Of a stretch of 64,000 nucleotides of DNA, positions 1 to 9,084 are shown piece by piece. Numbering within the stretch: the stretch's first letter is position 1; each line of letters opens with the position of its first letter. The notes under the pieces are model-generated. The model worked only from the letters and a program-made list of their open reading frames with translations. It was not told the DNA's origin and did no database searches. Source of the stretch: Oceanospirillales bacterium (GTDB lineage: Bacteria > Pseudomonadota > Gammaproteobacteria > Pseudomonadales > Balneatricaceae); NCBI GenBank assembly GCA_018223185.1, contig JAAEYW010000027.1, positions 1 through 64,000 on the forward strand. Reading direction: 5' to 3'. The translations under genes and the position numbers were made by a program.

Positions 1-213
1 ACAACAGCTTAACCGGAAAGGCACCACCGCTTCCTAACTATTTCCCCATAACCTGCGAAGAACCTTTTTTTGTGCTTATATACCGTTATTTGTTAACGCA
101 GGCCTTAGTGTAAATCAATAGATTCTCCTCGAAATGGTGATCATTTTTTTGTAATTTGTCTGAATTAAATATGTAATAAAAGGTATTGAAATAATAAAAA
201 GAGATTACGCTAA

Positions 214-1881
214 ATGGCTCTGTCGATCAGTAAACGTCTTACAATCATGGGGGCTGCCCCCATAGTTCTGTTGGCTATCATCCTGTTATTGCTTACGGTT
301 TTTGAAAATAATGAACTGAGACTTGAGCAGCTGGATATCACTAAAAGCAAACTTGTAGAAACTAAGCGTGCTGAGTTGAAATCATTAAATGATATGGCGT
401 TCAGCTCGATTAAGCATATATATGAGGGGGGTGGTTCCCTGCAGGAAGCGTTGCCGATCCTGCGATCGCTTAAATTTGGTAAAAATGGATATTTCTTTGG
501 TTATACCGATAACGGTGATCGGGTGTTTATGGGAAATTCAGATAAGGATCTGGGTAAGAATTTCTCAAATTTACAGGATGCAAACGGTGCTTATCTTATC
601 CAGGAGTTGGTAAAAGCGGGTAAACAGGGAGGTGGTTATGTCAGTTACTATTTTCCTAAGCCGGGTCAGGAGGTAGCGGAAGAAAAACTCTCATATGCCA
701 TCTATCTGGATCGCTGGAATCTGATGATTGGAGCGGGCTTTTATCTTGATGACGTTGATACCATCCTGGCTGATGTGAACGCTGCTTCATTAGAAAGCCT
801 TGATACCCTGATGATCTACTTTGCCCTGGCGAGTGTTGTTCTGGTTGTGCTGGCGATTATCTTCAGTTCCATCGTCAAAGGCACGGTAATGAGGCCGCTG
901 CACAGTATTAATGAGTCAATGAAAGCGTTGTCTTCGGGAGAGGGAGATCTGACGTCCCGTCTTAAGGTGGATGGTGATCATGAGCTGGCGGACCTTGCTC
1001 ATAGTTTTAACCGTTTCATCGATACCCTGCAGAAGATGATCATTGAAGTTGTCGCACTCTCTTCCGGCGTGACTCAGCGCTCCTCTGCGATCAGTAAACA
1101 GATGCTGCAGGTGTCTGATCTGCTACATCAGCAGCAGGTGCAGATTGAGCATTCAGCGTCAGCTATGTCCCAGATGTCTGCAACGGCCCAGGATATTGCT
1201 CACAATACCGCGGAAACAGCTAGCTCTACCAATGAGTCACGGGATAACCTGAATCAGGCTGAAGGAAGCGTGGTTGAACTGACCGGTGCAGTGAAAACGC
1301 TGGCCGAAGATGTGGCGGGCTCTAATCAGGCTATCTCTACACTGGAAAATAACGTGCAGGACATTATCTCGGTGGTTGGTGTTATTCAGGAGATAGCGGA
1401 ACAGACCAACCTGTTAGCGCTTAACGCTGCGATCGAAGCTGCCCGGGCGGGAGAGCAGGGACGAGGGTTTGCCGTTGTAGCAGATGAGGTGCGCACTCTG
1501 GCAACCCGTACTCAGGCGAGTACGTTACAGGTTCATGACAGCATAGAAAAACTTAAACAGGCATCCGGTGATGCGGTCAAAACGATGCAGCACAGCTTTA
1601 AACAGTCGGATCTGGCCGTGACTCAGTCAGAAAAAGGAATGGCAGAACTGTCGAAAGTTTCCGGACACATGGATCTTATTCAGGAGATGTCTGTCGTGAT
1701 TGCCACGGCTGCTGAAGAGCAGAGTCAGGTGTGTGAAAACCTGAATCAGGCTGTTACAGAGATAGCAGGTCATTCGGAGATGTCCTCCCAGATCGCCAGG
1801 GATAATAATCAGGCGGTTCAGGACCTGTCACAGGAAGCTGATAAGCTGCAAAAGCTGGTTGGTCGCTTTAAAGTGGCATAA
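214..1881 (+). CDS. methyl-accepting chemotaxis protein
   Basis: Inner-membrane chemoreceptor that passes a periplasmic ligand signal to CheA/CheW. An N-terminal membrane segment (about residues 11-30) is followed by a periplasmic region with the look of a single Cache domain (about 35-190). A second membrane segment (about 195-222) leads to HAMP (about 220-272) and the long helical signalling domain. The hairpin tip is clear at about 390-430, with [20 protein letters not shown] and [12 protein letters not shown]. There is no C-terminal NWETF-like CheR tether; the protein ends GRFKVA. The gene stands alone and a strong terminator follows it. The ligand cannot be told from sequence. Confidence 0.95.
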   Translation: MALSISKRLTIMGAAPIVLLAIILLLLTVFENNELRLEQLDITKSKLVETKRAELKSLNDMAFSSIKHIYEGGGSLQEALPILRSLKFGKNGYFFGYTDNGDRVFMGNSDKDLGKNFSNLQDANGAYLIQELVKAGKQGGGYVSYYFPKPGQEVAEEKLSYAIYLDRWNLMIGAGFYLDDVDTILADVNAASLESLDTLMIYFALASVVLVVLAIIFSSIVKGTVMRPLHSINESMKALSSGEGDLTSRLKVDGDHELADLAHSFNRFIDTLQKMIIEVVALSSGVTQRSSAISKQMLQVSDLLHQQQVQIEHSASAMSQMSATAQDIAHNTAETASSTNESRDNLNQAEGSVVELTGAVKTLAEDVAGSNQAISTLENNVQDIISVVGVIQEIAEQTNLLALNAAIEAARAGEQGRGFAVVADEVRTLATRTQASTLQVHDSIEKLKQASGDAVKTMQHSFKQSDLAVTQSEKGMAELSKVSGHMDLIQEMSVVIATAAEEQSQVCENLNQAVTEIAGHSEMSSQIARDNNQAVQDLSQEADKLQKLVGRFKVA

Positions 1882-1904
1882 TCGACTCGGGGATACGTTA
1901 TTTT

Positions 1905-1930
1905 AAAAAGGGGCCTCGGGCCCCTTTTTT
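1905..1930 (+). terminator. intrinsic terminator after the chemoreceptor gene
   Basis: Perfect 6 bp stem GGGGCC/GGCCCC with a 3-nt loop, flanked by an A-run before and a T-run after, 24 bases past the stop codon. Confidence 0.92.
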
Positions 1931-1931
1931 G

Positions 1932-2395
1932 GGTGTGAGTCACCGGGCGGCCTGTTTTGATAAAGTTGAAAAAACGAGTTATCACGACCTGCGTGGCTTA
2001 ATCGTTTATCAGAATAAACAGTAAACAACACAATCACACCTGAATAGTGCCTCAATTAGAAAATTTTCCTGTTTTATCTCTCTGCGTAGAATATCAATCA
2101 ACTTTGTACCACTTTAGGATGACAATAAGCCTAAGGGATTATGACAATTTGCCGCAACGCACAAGATTTTTTCACAGGAATGGGTATAATCATCGACACA
2201 GTTTCTGCCGGAGATGAAAGTTGTTCTGGTGTTATTAAAGCGGGCAACTTATCTATCATGGCTAGCTAGGATAGTTTCAGATTTATCAACGACTTATATC
2301 CTTATTTATTGTATTGATATAAAACTGTCAGGCCACAAGCCCACCACTGAAATTACCTTAGCCTCCATTATTTATAATTGAATGGCGAAGTTAGT
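1932..2395. other. 464 bp gap with no gene recognised
   Basis: AT-rich spacer between the chemoreceptor terminator and mqo. I see no convincing reading frame in it. A small inverted repeat CTATC/GATAG surrounds GGCTAGCTA near 2252-2272. The length leaves room for a regulated mqo promoter, but no specific operator can be assigned. Confidence 0.5.
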
Positions 2396-3892
2396 ATGAC
2401 CTCAAAATCTGTTGATGTACTGCTGGTCGGTGCAGGTGCAATGAGCACTACTCTGGGGGTTCTGCTCAAGCAGCTGGATCCCTCTCTGACAATCACTATG
2501 GTTGAACGCCTGGACCATGTCGCTGAAGAAAGTACCGACGCAATGAATAATGCGGGTACTGGTCATGCAGCCTATTGTGAACTGAATTATACCGCTCAGA
2601 ATGATGATGGCAGCATCAATACCGACAAGGCTTTTGCTATTAACGCCGCGTTTGAGAAAAGCTTACAGTTCTGGTCCTATCTGGTTGAGCAGGGACAACT
2701 TCCCGACCCGCAAAACTTTATCAATACTGTTCCGCACCAGAGTTTTGTTATGGGTGAAGAGAATGTGGCATTCCTGCGTAAGCGGTTTGAAGCGCTGAGT
2801 GCGACTCCTCAGTTTGCTGAGATGGAGTACTCAGATGATCCCGAGGTGTTGCGTCAGTGGATGCCTCTGATCATGAAAAACCGTGACATAGCTGAACCGG
2901 TTGCGGCGACCCGTGTACGTTATGGCTCCGATGTTAACTTCGGTGCTCTGGCCCGCAATATGGTCAAGAGCCTTCAGCAGCAGGATGGTTTTGAACTATT
3001 GCTGAGTCACTCTGTTGACGATATGTCTCAATACAGTAATGGCGACTGGCGGGTTGAGCTGAAGAACGGGCATACAGGTAAAAAAGAGCATATCCGGACT
3101 AAGTTTCTGTTTTTTGGTGCCGGTGGTGGTGCTTTGCCGTTATTGCAGATGTCGGGTATTCCGGAAGGTGACGGATATGGCGGTTTTCCTGTCAGTGGTC
3201 AATGGCTGGTGTGTAAAAAGCCAGAGATTGTTGAACAGCATATGGCAAAAGTGTACGGACAGGCTCCGATCGGTGCGCCTCCTATGTCGGTACCACACCT
3301 CGACAGTCGTATTATTGATGGCAAGCGCGCGCTTCTGTTTGGTCCCTTCGCTGGTTTTACCACTAAGTTCCTGAAAAAGGGTTCTGCGCTGGATATGCCG
3401 CTGAGTATGCGTCTGAACAACCTCAAGCCGATTATGCAGGTCGGTGCCAAAAATATGGATCTGACCCGATACCTGATCAGTGAAGTAATGCAGTCGCATT
3501 CTGACCGGGTGGATTCGTTGCGTCGGTTTTACCCGGAAGCAAAGGATGAAGACTGGGAGCTTTCCTATGCGGGGCAGCGTGTTCAGATCATCAAAAAGAA
3601 TGAAAAGGGTGAGGGTAAGCTGGAGTTTGGTACCGAAGTGATATCGGCAGCGGACAGACGACTGGCGGCATTGCTGGGGGCTTCTCCGGGTGCTTCTACC
3701 GCTACCCCGACCATGATCAATGTGATTGAACGCTGTTTCCCAGAGCGTCTGGCAACGCCCGAGTGGCAGGCAAAAATGAAAGAGATGGTTCCCTCATACG
3801 GACAATCATTGATTGAAGATGGCCAGTTACTTCGCACCGTGCGTAAACGCACACTTGCTACGCTGAAACTTGATCAGGACTATCAGGTCTGA
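2396..3892 (+). CDS. mqo: malate:quinone oxidoreductase
   Basis: FAD-dependent, membrane-associated enzyme oxidising malate to oxaloacetate and passing electrons to quinone in the TCA cycle. The N-terminus has the dinucleotide-binding signature DVLLVGAGAMSTTLGVLL, followed by family landmarks such as MNNAGTGHAAYCELNYT and, near the C-terminus, LLGASPGASTATPTM. The length of about 498 residues is usual for Mqo. The ATG at 2396 is preferred to the in-frame TTG at 2378 because GGCGAAG lies just upstream and homologues start close to the Rossmann motif. It is monocistronic with its own terminator. Confidence 0.96.
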   Translation: MTSKSVDVLLVGAGAMSTTLGVLLKQLDPSLTITMVERLDHVAEESTDAMNNAGTGHAAYCELNYTAQNDDGSINTDKAFAINAAFEKSLQFWSYLVEQGQLPDPQNFINTVPHQSFVMGEENVAFLRKRFEALSATPQFAEMEYSDDPEVLRQWMPLIMKNRDIAEPVAATRVRYGSDVNFGALARNMVKSLQQQDGFELLLSHSVDDMSQYSNGDWRVELKNGHTGKKEHIRTKFLFFGAGGGALPLLQMSGIPEGDGYGGFPVSGQWLVCKKPEIVEQHMAKVYGQAPIGAPPMSVPHLDSRIIDGKRALLFGPFAGFTTKFLKKGSALDMPLSMRLNNLKPIMQVGAKNMDLTRYLISEVMQSHSDRVDSLRRFYPEAKDEDWELSYAGQRVQIIKKNEKGEGKLEFGTEVISAADRRLAALLGASPGASTATPTMINVIERCFPERLATPEWQAKMKEMVPSYGQSLIEDGQLLRTVRKRTLATLKLDQDYQV

Positions 3893-3908
3893 TCTGACCC
3901 GAAGGATA

Positions 3909-3937
3909 AAAAGCCACTCTCCGGAGTGGTTTTTTTA
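3909..3937 (+). terminator. intrinsic terminator after mqo
   Basis: Stem CCACTC/GAGTGG with loop TCCG at 3914-3929, followed by a T7 run. Confidence 0.9.
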
Positions 3938-4038
3938 TTTTCCGAATATGTTTAGCGTTTTTATTATAAGTGTCTTTTTATTAGAAATATCTAATGCAAT
4001 AGATTGTCTCAATGATCATCATCCGATGGAGGTAGTTT

Positions 4039-4302
4039 ATGAAAGTAACGGTGCTGTCAGCAGGACTGCTAAGCTGCATTATCGCAATCACAACGGTTGC
4101 CGCTGAAAAACCTGCAAACGCATCTGCACAAACGAGCCTCGATCTTTATGCATCGCCAGCTGAAGCCCGGGATCTGTTGCAGAAAGATCATTCTACAACA
4201 CTGATGGATGTGCGTGATCCTATTGAGGTTATATTTACCGGCTTTGCCACCCCGACCCGTATCCATGTGCCGCTGATGCTGGCAGAACCAGAAATATTAT
4301 AG
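4039..4302 (+). pseudogene. truncated periplasmic rhodanese-like protein
   Basis: The 87-codon frame starts with a good ribosome site (GGAGG 8 bases before ATG) and a clear signal peptide ending near VAAEKP. The mature part begins like a rhodanese domain: LYASPAEARDLLQKD, then LMDVRDPIEV and a FTGFATP loop. It stops after about 50 residues of the fold, before any catalytic-loop cysteine. Full rhodanese domains have about 100 or more residues, so this is most likely a 3'-truncated gene. A short secreted product remains possible because the start region is intact. Confidence 0.65.
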
Positions 4303-4348
4303 GGGGGCAGTCTGTCTTCACCGGTGCATATAACTCTATACTGTGGGA

Positions 4349-4915
4349 ATGAAAACTCTGCCATTATTTCCACTCCCTGTTGTACTGTTCCCCGGAACCC
4401 TGTTGCCGCTGCAAATCTTCGAATTGCGTTACCGGCGTATGGTTAAAGAGTGCCTGGCCAGTCAGGCACCGCTGGTTATACTTCAGGCCCGCAACGCCTC
4501 TACTCCCGATATTGATTTTTACACTACCGGAACAACGGGCACTATTATCGATTGGCGACCCTTACCCAACCAGATGATCGGTATTGAGCTGAAGGGGGAA
4601 CAGAGGGTCAGGGTATCTGAGATTCAGAAGGAGAGTGATGGATTGTTAGCGGGCGAAGTGGAATATCTTAATTCTACTCTTCTGGCCGGTTCGGAGCAGC
4701 AATCGGTAAGGCTGGCCGAGATTACTGCTCATCTTGCACAGCATCCTCTGTTATCATTCAGCACTGCCCGGATTAATGATGATACGGCTGACACTTTCAG
4801 TTATCAGCTGGCAGCACTGCTGCCCTTTTCAGGCGCAGATAAGCAGCGTTTACTGGAGTTGGATAATCCTGTGGCGCGACTGGAATTGATTTACACTCTT
4901 CTTAAGGAATACTGA
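4349..4915 (+). CDS. Lon N-terminal (LAN/substrate-binding) domain protein
   Basis: Stand-alone version of the N-terminal domain of Lon protease without ATPase or protease parts. It is recognised by LPLFPLPVVLFPGTLLPLQI and FELRYRRMVKECL at the start, then the beta-rich GTTGTIIDW region and a helical tail. About 188 residues is normal for this family, whose function is poorly defined. The ATG at 4349 is preferred over the in-frame GTG at 4343. It overlaps the next gene by one base (TGATG), so the two are translationally coupled. Confidence 0.88.
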   Translation: MKTLPLFPLPVVLFPGTLLPLQIFELRYRRMVKECLASQAPLVILQARNASTPDIDFYTTGTTGTIIDWRPLPNQMIGIELKGEQRVRVSEIQKESDGLLAGEVEYLNSTLLAGSEQQSVRLAEITAHLAQHPLLSFSTARINDDTADTFSYQLAALLPFSGADKQRLLELDNPVARLELIYTLLKEY

Positions 4916-5913
4916 TGCTCGATCTGATTCAAGCGGCGCTGGTTAGTCGCAGCACGTTACTGGAAACACTGCACGCTGAAAACAGTGACTGCTATCGTTT
5001 GTTTCATGGCATCAATGAGGGCGTTCCCGGGCTGACGGTAGACCGCTATGGTCCACAGCTATTAATTCAGACCTTTCATGAACCGGTCAGTCAGGGTGAT
5101 TGCGAGCTGATTCATAGTACGGTTGAAGGCTTTCTCGGTTGCGATCTGAAACTGGTATACAACGATCGCAGCTCGGCAAACTCCCGCCGTAGCGATGATT
5201 ACCGCGTTGATGACTGGGAGGGGGTTGCTCATGAGCTGGGTGTCAGCTATCGGGTAAAAGGAAAACATGAGGGACAGGACCCTTTACTGTTTCTGGATAT
5301 GCGGGCAGGGCGTCGCTGGATACAGAATAATGCCGCAGGTAAGTCTGTTTTGAACCTGTTCTCATACACCTGTGGTGTTGGCGTAGTTGCGGCTGTTGCA
5401 GGTGCCAGCAGGGTATTGAATGTAGACTTCTCTACCCGCTCACTGGATATCGGCCGGGAGAATGCCCGGCTCAACAACCTGAATGATCAGCAGATCGACT
5501 TTTTCCAGAGTGATTTTTTTACCGCAGCCAAGCAGTTGGCAGGTATACCTGTTAAGCAGCGAGTGGGTCGGGGGCGAAAGCCAAAGCCGTTTCCGCGTAT
5601 TCAGGAGGAAACGTTTGATCTGGTGTTCCTGGATCCTCCTCGCTGGGCCAAAAGTGCATTTGGCACAGTGGATCTGATCCGCGATTATCCCAGTGTTCTC
5701 AAACCGGCATTGCTGGCCACAACACCGGGCGGTCAGTTAGTCTGCGCCAACAATGTCGCCAGTGTTGATTATGACGAATGGCTGGCTGTTGTGCTGCGCT
5801 GTGCTGATAAGGCGGGGCGAACGGTAAAGCAGGTGACCCGGCTTGAGCCAGAGAGTGATTTTCCCTCTCCCGATGGCCGGTTTCCACTTAAGTTGTTGTT
5901 GCTACAACTCTGA
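4915..5913 (+). CDS. class I SAM-dependent rRNA methyltransferase, RlmI/RlmK-like
   Basis: Predicted 23S rRNA cytosine-type methyltransferase. An N-terminal accessory domain (RLFHGINEGVPGLTVDRYG, about residues 29-47) precedes the Rossmann methyltransferase fold. The SAM loop is NLFSYTCGVGVVAAVAGA near residue 145, and the acidic/catalytic loop is FLDPPRWAKS near 240. At 332 residues it is shorter than E. coli RlmI (about 396) and appears to lack the N-terminal PUA domain. The start codon overlaps the stop of the Lon-N-domain gene. The target base is not predictable from sequence. Confidence 0.85.
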   Translation: MLDLIQAALVSRSTLLETLHAENSDCYRLFHGINEGVPGLTVDRYGPQLLIQTFHEPVSQGDCELIHSTVEGFLGCDLKLVYNDRSSANSRRSDDYRVDDWEGVAHELGVSYRVKGKHEGQDPLLFLDMRAGRRWIQNNAAGKSVLNLFSYTCGVGVVAAVAGASRVLNVDFSTRSLDIGRENARLNNLNDQQIDFFQSDFFTAAKQLAGIPVKQRVGRGRKPKPFPRIQEETFDLVFLDPPRWAKSAFGTVDLIRDYPSVLKPALLATTPGGQLVCANNVASVDYDEWLAVVLRCADKAGRTVKQVTRLEPESDFPSPDGRFPLKLLLLQL

Positions 5914-6912
5914 AGTGACTAACGTGCTGTAACGGGCCAGCATGGTTTGAAATTCAGCGTTGATCTCCCCTTGTGCGATCAGTCTGTCTGCTTCAGAAAA
6001 GCTGTCGGTATCGATATATGCACTGCGGTTTCGCCCCATATGTTTGGCAAGATAGAGTGCTGCGTCGGCCCGTTTGATTGAATGCTCAATATCACAATCA
6101 TTGCTCAGCTGGGTGATGCCGAATGAAGCCGTAATGGTGATTTTTTCCTGGCAAATTTCCAGTGGCGTTTCAGCCAGTTTATGTCGCACCCGGTCTATGC
6201 TGGTGATTGCTCCGTCCATAGTTATATCGGGCAGTACGAACAGAAACTCTTCTCCACCATAACGGGCGATTGTATCGCTTTGTCTCGTACATGAGTGCAG
6301 CACAGATGCGACCTGAGCGAGTGCATAGTCTCCGATATCATGACCATAGGTGTCATTAATCTTTTTAAAATGATCGATATCAACCAGTGCGATACAGCAG
6401 TGACTGGCTTTATTGCGGGACATCCTGTATTTCTCGTAGGCAAGCACAGCGTTAACACTGCGTCGGTTCATCAGTCCGGTAATTGAATCAAACTGACTGT
6501 TAGTGACTACGCTGAACTCGAACAGGGTAAGCAGTTGAGTGGAAAGTAACTCTTGTGCCTCAATAAGCTGTTTATACACTTTTATATTGACAGGCTGTTG
6601 CGTGTTCAGATCATTGAGAAGCTGGTTTGCGATGTTATGAAAATTTTGATGCTTGGCATCAAGTTCAAAAAAGAAAGCGTGTTGAAAAGTAGGGTTGTCT
6701 AATGTGCTTCGGATCCACTGACCAAAGGGACAGCGGGTATGAGAGCAGGAGCAATAGTCCAGTTCTGAAACAGCTGAGTCCTGTGTTATCAGAGCAAGAT
6801 TGAGGGTATTAAACCAGTGTTGGTGTTGATAGAAAGCAGTACGGATATCTGAGGATAGTCGGACAAACTCTTTCTGACTGATTTTCTCTAACAGGTCGTC
6901 TAATACTGGCAT
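5902..6912 (-). CDS. diguanylate cyclase with N-terminal zinc-binding CZB domain (DgcZ-like)
   Basis: Cytoplasmic c-di-GMP synthase with a probable zinc-sensing input. Residues about 20-110 match a CZB domain: HQHWFNTLN, CPFGQWIR and KHQNFHNIANQLL supply the His/Cys ligands. The GGDEF domain (about 150-310) has DIDHFKKINDTYGHDIGD and an intact GGEEF motif in ARYGGEEF. An RxxD inhibitory site (RQSD) lies exactly five residues upstream of it, so product inhibition is expected. The architecture resembles E. coli DgcZ (YdeH). The gene converges on the methyltransferase gene, overlapping its 3' end by 12 bases. Confidence 0.92.
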   Translation of the reverse strand: MPVLDDLLEKISQKEFVRLSSDIRTAFYQHQHWFNTLNLALITQDSAVSELDYCSCSHTRCPFGQWIRSTLDNPTFQHAFFFELDAKHQNFHNIANQLLNDLNTQQPVNIKVYKQLIEAQELLSTQLLTLFEFSVVTNSQFDSITGLMNRRSVNAVLAYEKYRMSRNKASHCCIALVDIDHFKKINDTYGHDIGDYALAQVASVLHSCTRQSDTIARYGGEEFLFVLPDITMDGAITSIDRVRHKLAETPLEICQEKITITASFGITQLSNDCDIEHSIKRADAALYLAKHMGRNRSAYIDTDSFSEADRLIAQGEINAEFQTMLARYSTLVTSEL

Positions 6913-7015
6913 GGCCAGACCCCGGTTAATTGTTTTTATTTTTCTCTCTTTTCAAGAAGTCTACTCGGTTAAGTTGCTGATTTGAAGCCTATATTACCAA
7001 AGGGTATCGAGTCTT

Positions 7016-7333
7016 TCAGATGCGATGGGCTTCCAGTGTAATCCCGGTGACCAGGGGGCCGAGCAGGACAACCCGGCCGCGGGCGCGATCTTCACCTGTG
7101 GCGGTAAATTCAAACAGGTAGGAGCGCCAGATCCGGATCTTGCCGTTATCATCGCGCTTCAGCCAGAGCCCCCGCAGATAGACGCTCTGGTCCAGTAGTT
7201 GAAGATCCAGATCGCGGCAATGATTGCTGGCCGCCTTGAGTGCGATCTCTTTAACTTTCAGTGACTGCCACCAGTGCAGCAGAAGCAGTACAATCAGAGT
7301 CAGCCAGAACAAGTCTCCCATATCAAGGTACAT
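7016..7333 (-). CDS. DUF3301 domain protein
   Basis: Short protein of about 105 residues with one N-terminal membrane helix (LFWLTLIVLLLLHWWQSL) and a basic cytoplasmic part containing CRDLDLQLLDQSVYLRG, characteristic of DUF3301. Function unknown. The ATG at 7333 overlaps the stop codon of the upstream DMT transporter gene by one base (TGATG on the minus strand), showing co-translation. That start fits the family better than the longer in-frame extension. Confidence 0.82.
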   Translation of the reverse strand: MYLDMGDLFWLTLIVLLLLHWWQSLKVKEIALKAASNHCRDLDLQLLDQSVYLRGLWLKRDDNGKIRIWRSYLFEFTATGEDRARGRVVLLGPLVTGITLEAHRI

Positions 7334-8196
7334 CAGTTTTTCTCCCGTCCTAACCATACCGAGCCGATACCACCACTGATCACCAGTGCTGCGCCAATAA
7401 CTGAGATCATATCAGGAACCTGCTGCCAGAAAAGCCAGCCGAGCAGTCCCGCAAACAGCACACCAAAATAACTGATCGGGGCAATCACTGTTGCTTTGGC
7501 ATAGCTGTAGGCTTTGGTGTAGAGCCACATAGTACACCAGATCGACAGGCTGATAGCGATCATCAGGGGCATACTGATCAGCGGTACCGGTTGCCAGTCG
7601 GCTAATGCCAGTGGCAGGGAGAACAGTGCTGAGAGGCCAAAATAGTAAAAAAGGATACGGTTTGTCGGTTCGGTAAGTGTAAGCACCCGGGTGGTCACGA
7701 TTGAGACTGACAGAAAAATAGCGGACGCAACCGCGACAATATGCCATGGGTTGAAGCGGCTACCTTCGGGTTTAAGCACCAGTGCTATGCCGATAAAGCC
7801 GACGATGACAGGCAACCAGTTCAACGAAGGCATGCGGTATTTTAGCCAGATTAACACCAGTAACGGCACCATTAAGGGTGCTGCATTGCGTAACAATGCG
7901 GCCTCACCCAGCGGGATCTCATTCAGCGCCAGATAGTAAGTATAAAAGCAGAGCCATCCCGAAACTCCACGGACCAGATGTAGCCAGGGCTTCCCGGTCT
8001 TCAGTGTGCTGATACCTTTTCGCCCCAGCCAGGGCAGCATAATCACTGTGCAGATCATATATTGAGCCAGCACAATCTGTTCGATAGAAACAAATCCAGC
8101 AGTATACTTTGTTGCGGCCGCCGCCAGACTCATGACCAGTGTTGTGGCCAGAGCAAATGCGACACCCAGAAGAAGCTTAGAATATTGGCTGGGCAA
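7333..8196 (-). CDS. DMT-superfamily (EamA) transporter
   Basis: Inner-membrane permease of 287 residues with about ten hydrophobic helices in two EamA repeats, the usual drug/metabolite transporter size. Recognisable pieces are SLAAAATKYTAGFVSIEQI near the N-terminus, GEAALLRNAAPLMVPLLVLI at the end of the first repeat, and ISYFGVLFAGLLGWLFW in the second. The substrate is unknown. It is co-transcribed with the overlapping DUF3301 gene and divergent from the DUF599 gene. Confidence 0.88.
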   Translation of the reverse strand: MPSQYSKLLLGVAFALATTLVMSLAAAATKYTAGFVSIEQIVLAQYMICTVIMLPWLGRKGISTLKTGKPWLHLVRGVSGWLCFYTYYLALNEIPLGEAALLRNAAPLMVPLLVLIWLKYRMPSLNWLPVIVGFIGIALVLKPEGSRFNPWHIVAVASAIFLSVSIVTTRVLTLTEPTNRILFYYFGLSALFSLPLALADWQPVPLISMPLMIAISLSIWCTMWLYTKAYSYAKATVIAPISYFGVLFAGLLGWLFWQQVPDMISVIGAALVISGGIGSVWLGREKN

Positions 8197-8256
8197 GGTT
8201 GTCTATCCTGTTGTTTTATTTACAATGACAGTATGTTTTTTATTCCGGGAATACGC

Positions 8257-8967
8257 ATGGAACAGCTGATCGGCTTTCTGCAAACAAACTGGCTTAACTT
8301 GTTGTCTCTGTGCTGGTTTCTGCTCTGTTTTAAGGGATATAACTCTTATACCCGAAAACGCGCCAGAGATACCCATTGTCTGGCCAGTGTAATGCACAAC
8401 TATCGACTCGAATGGATGACCCGGATGCTGCATCGGGACGTTCGCATAGCTGATACGGCGGCTATTGCCAATCTGGAGCGTAGCGTATCATTTTTTGCCT
8501 CATCCACCATGCTTATTTTAGCGGGTCTGATGACAGTGCTGGGGTCAACCGACAAAGCGATAGATGTTATAGGTGATATTCCTTTTGCCACCCATGCAAC
8601 CAAAGCAGAATGGGAACTTAAGCTGCTAGTGCTGATCAGCATATTTGTCTATGCCTTTCTCAAATTCACCTGGAGCCTGCGTCAGTATGGCTTCACCTCT
8701 GTCATGATAGGCGGCGCACCTCAGCCGAATGATGCGTCAGAACCTGAATTGAAATCTCACGCTACACGGTTGGCGATTATGAGTTCAATGGCAGCAAACA
8801 ATTTTAATCTGGGGCTGCGCACCTACTATTTCAGCCTCTCTGTTCTGGCATGGTTTATTAACCCCTGGCTGTTTATGCTGATGACAACCGGCGTGGTTGT
8901 GATTCTCTATCGGCGGGAATTTAATTCCAGCACTCTGCGTCAGCTGGTGATCAGCCGGATGGAATAA
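8257..8967 (+). CDS. DUF599 family membrane protein
   Basis: Membrane protein of about 237 residues with roughly four hydrophobic segments: LLSLCWFLLCFKGYNSYTR, the SSTMLILAGLMTVLG segment, LLVLISIFVYAFLKFTWSLR, and WFINPWLFMLMTTGVVVIL. RKRARDTHCLASVMHNYRLE and the FTWSLRQYGF segment are typical of DUF599. No biochemical role is established. The ATG at 8257, with GGGAA upstream, is favoured over 8233 and much earlier codons that would overlap the divergent transporter gene. Confidence 0.82.
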   Translation: MEQLIGFLQTNWLNLLSLCWFLLCFKGYNSYTRKRARDTHCLASVMHNYRLEWMTRMLHRDVRIADTAAIANLERSVSFFASSTMLILAGLMTVLGSTDKAIDVIGDIPFATHATKAEWELKLLVLISIFVYAFLKFTWSLRQYGFTSVMIGGAPQPNDASEPELKSHATRLAIMSSMAANNFNLGLRTYYFSLSVLAWFINPWLFMLMTTGVVVILYRREFNSSTLRQLVISRME

Positions 8968-9084
8968 TTTGTACGGCATTTCTATTAAAGCCCCTTGAAA
9001 AGGGAGGGGCTGTCCCCATCTTTAGTGTCAGCGGTTTTCGTTTTAACAGTAAATCTTTGTAACAGTAAGATTGGGAATTGATAG

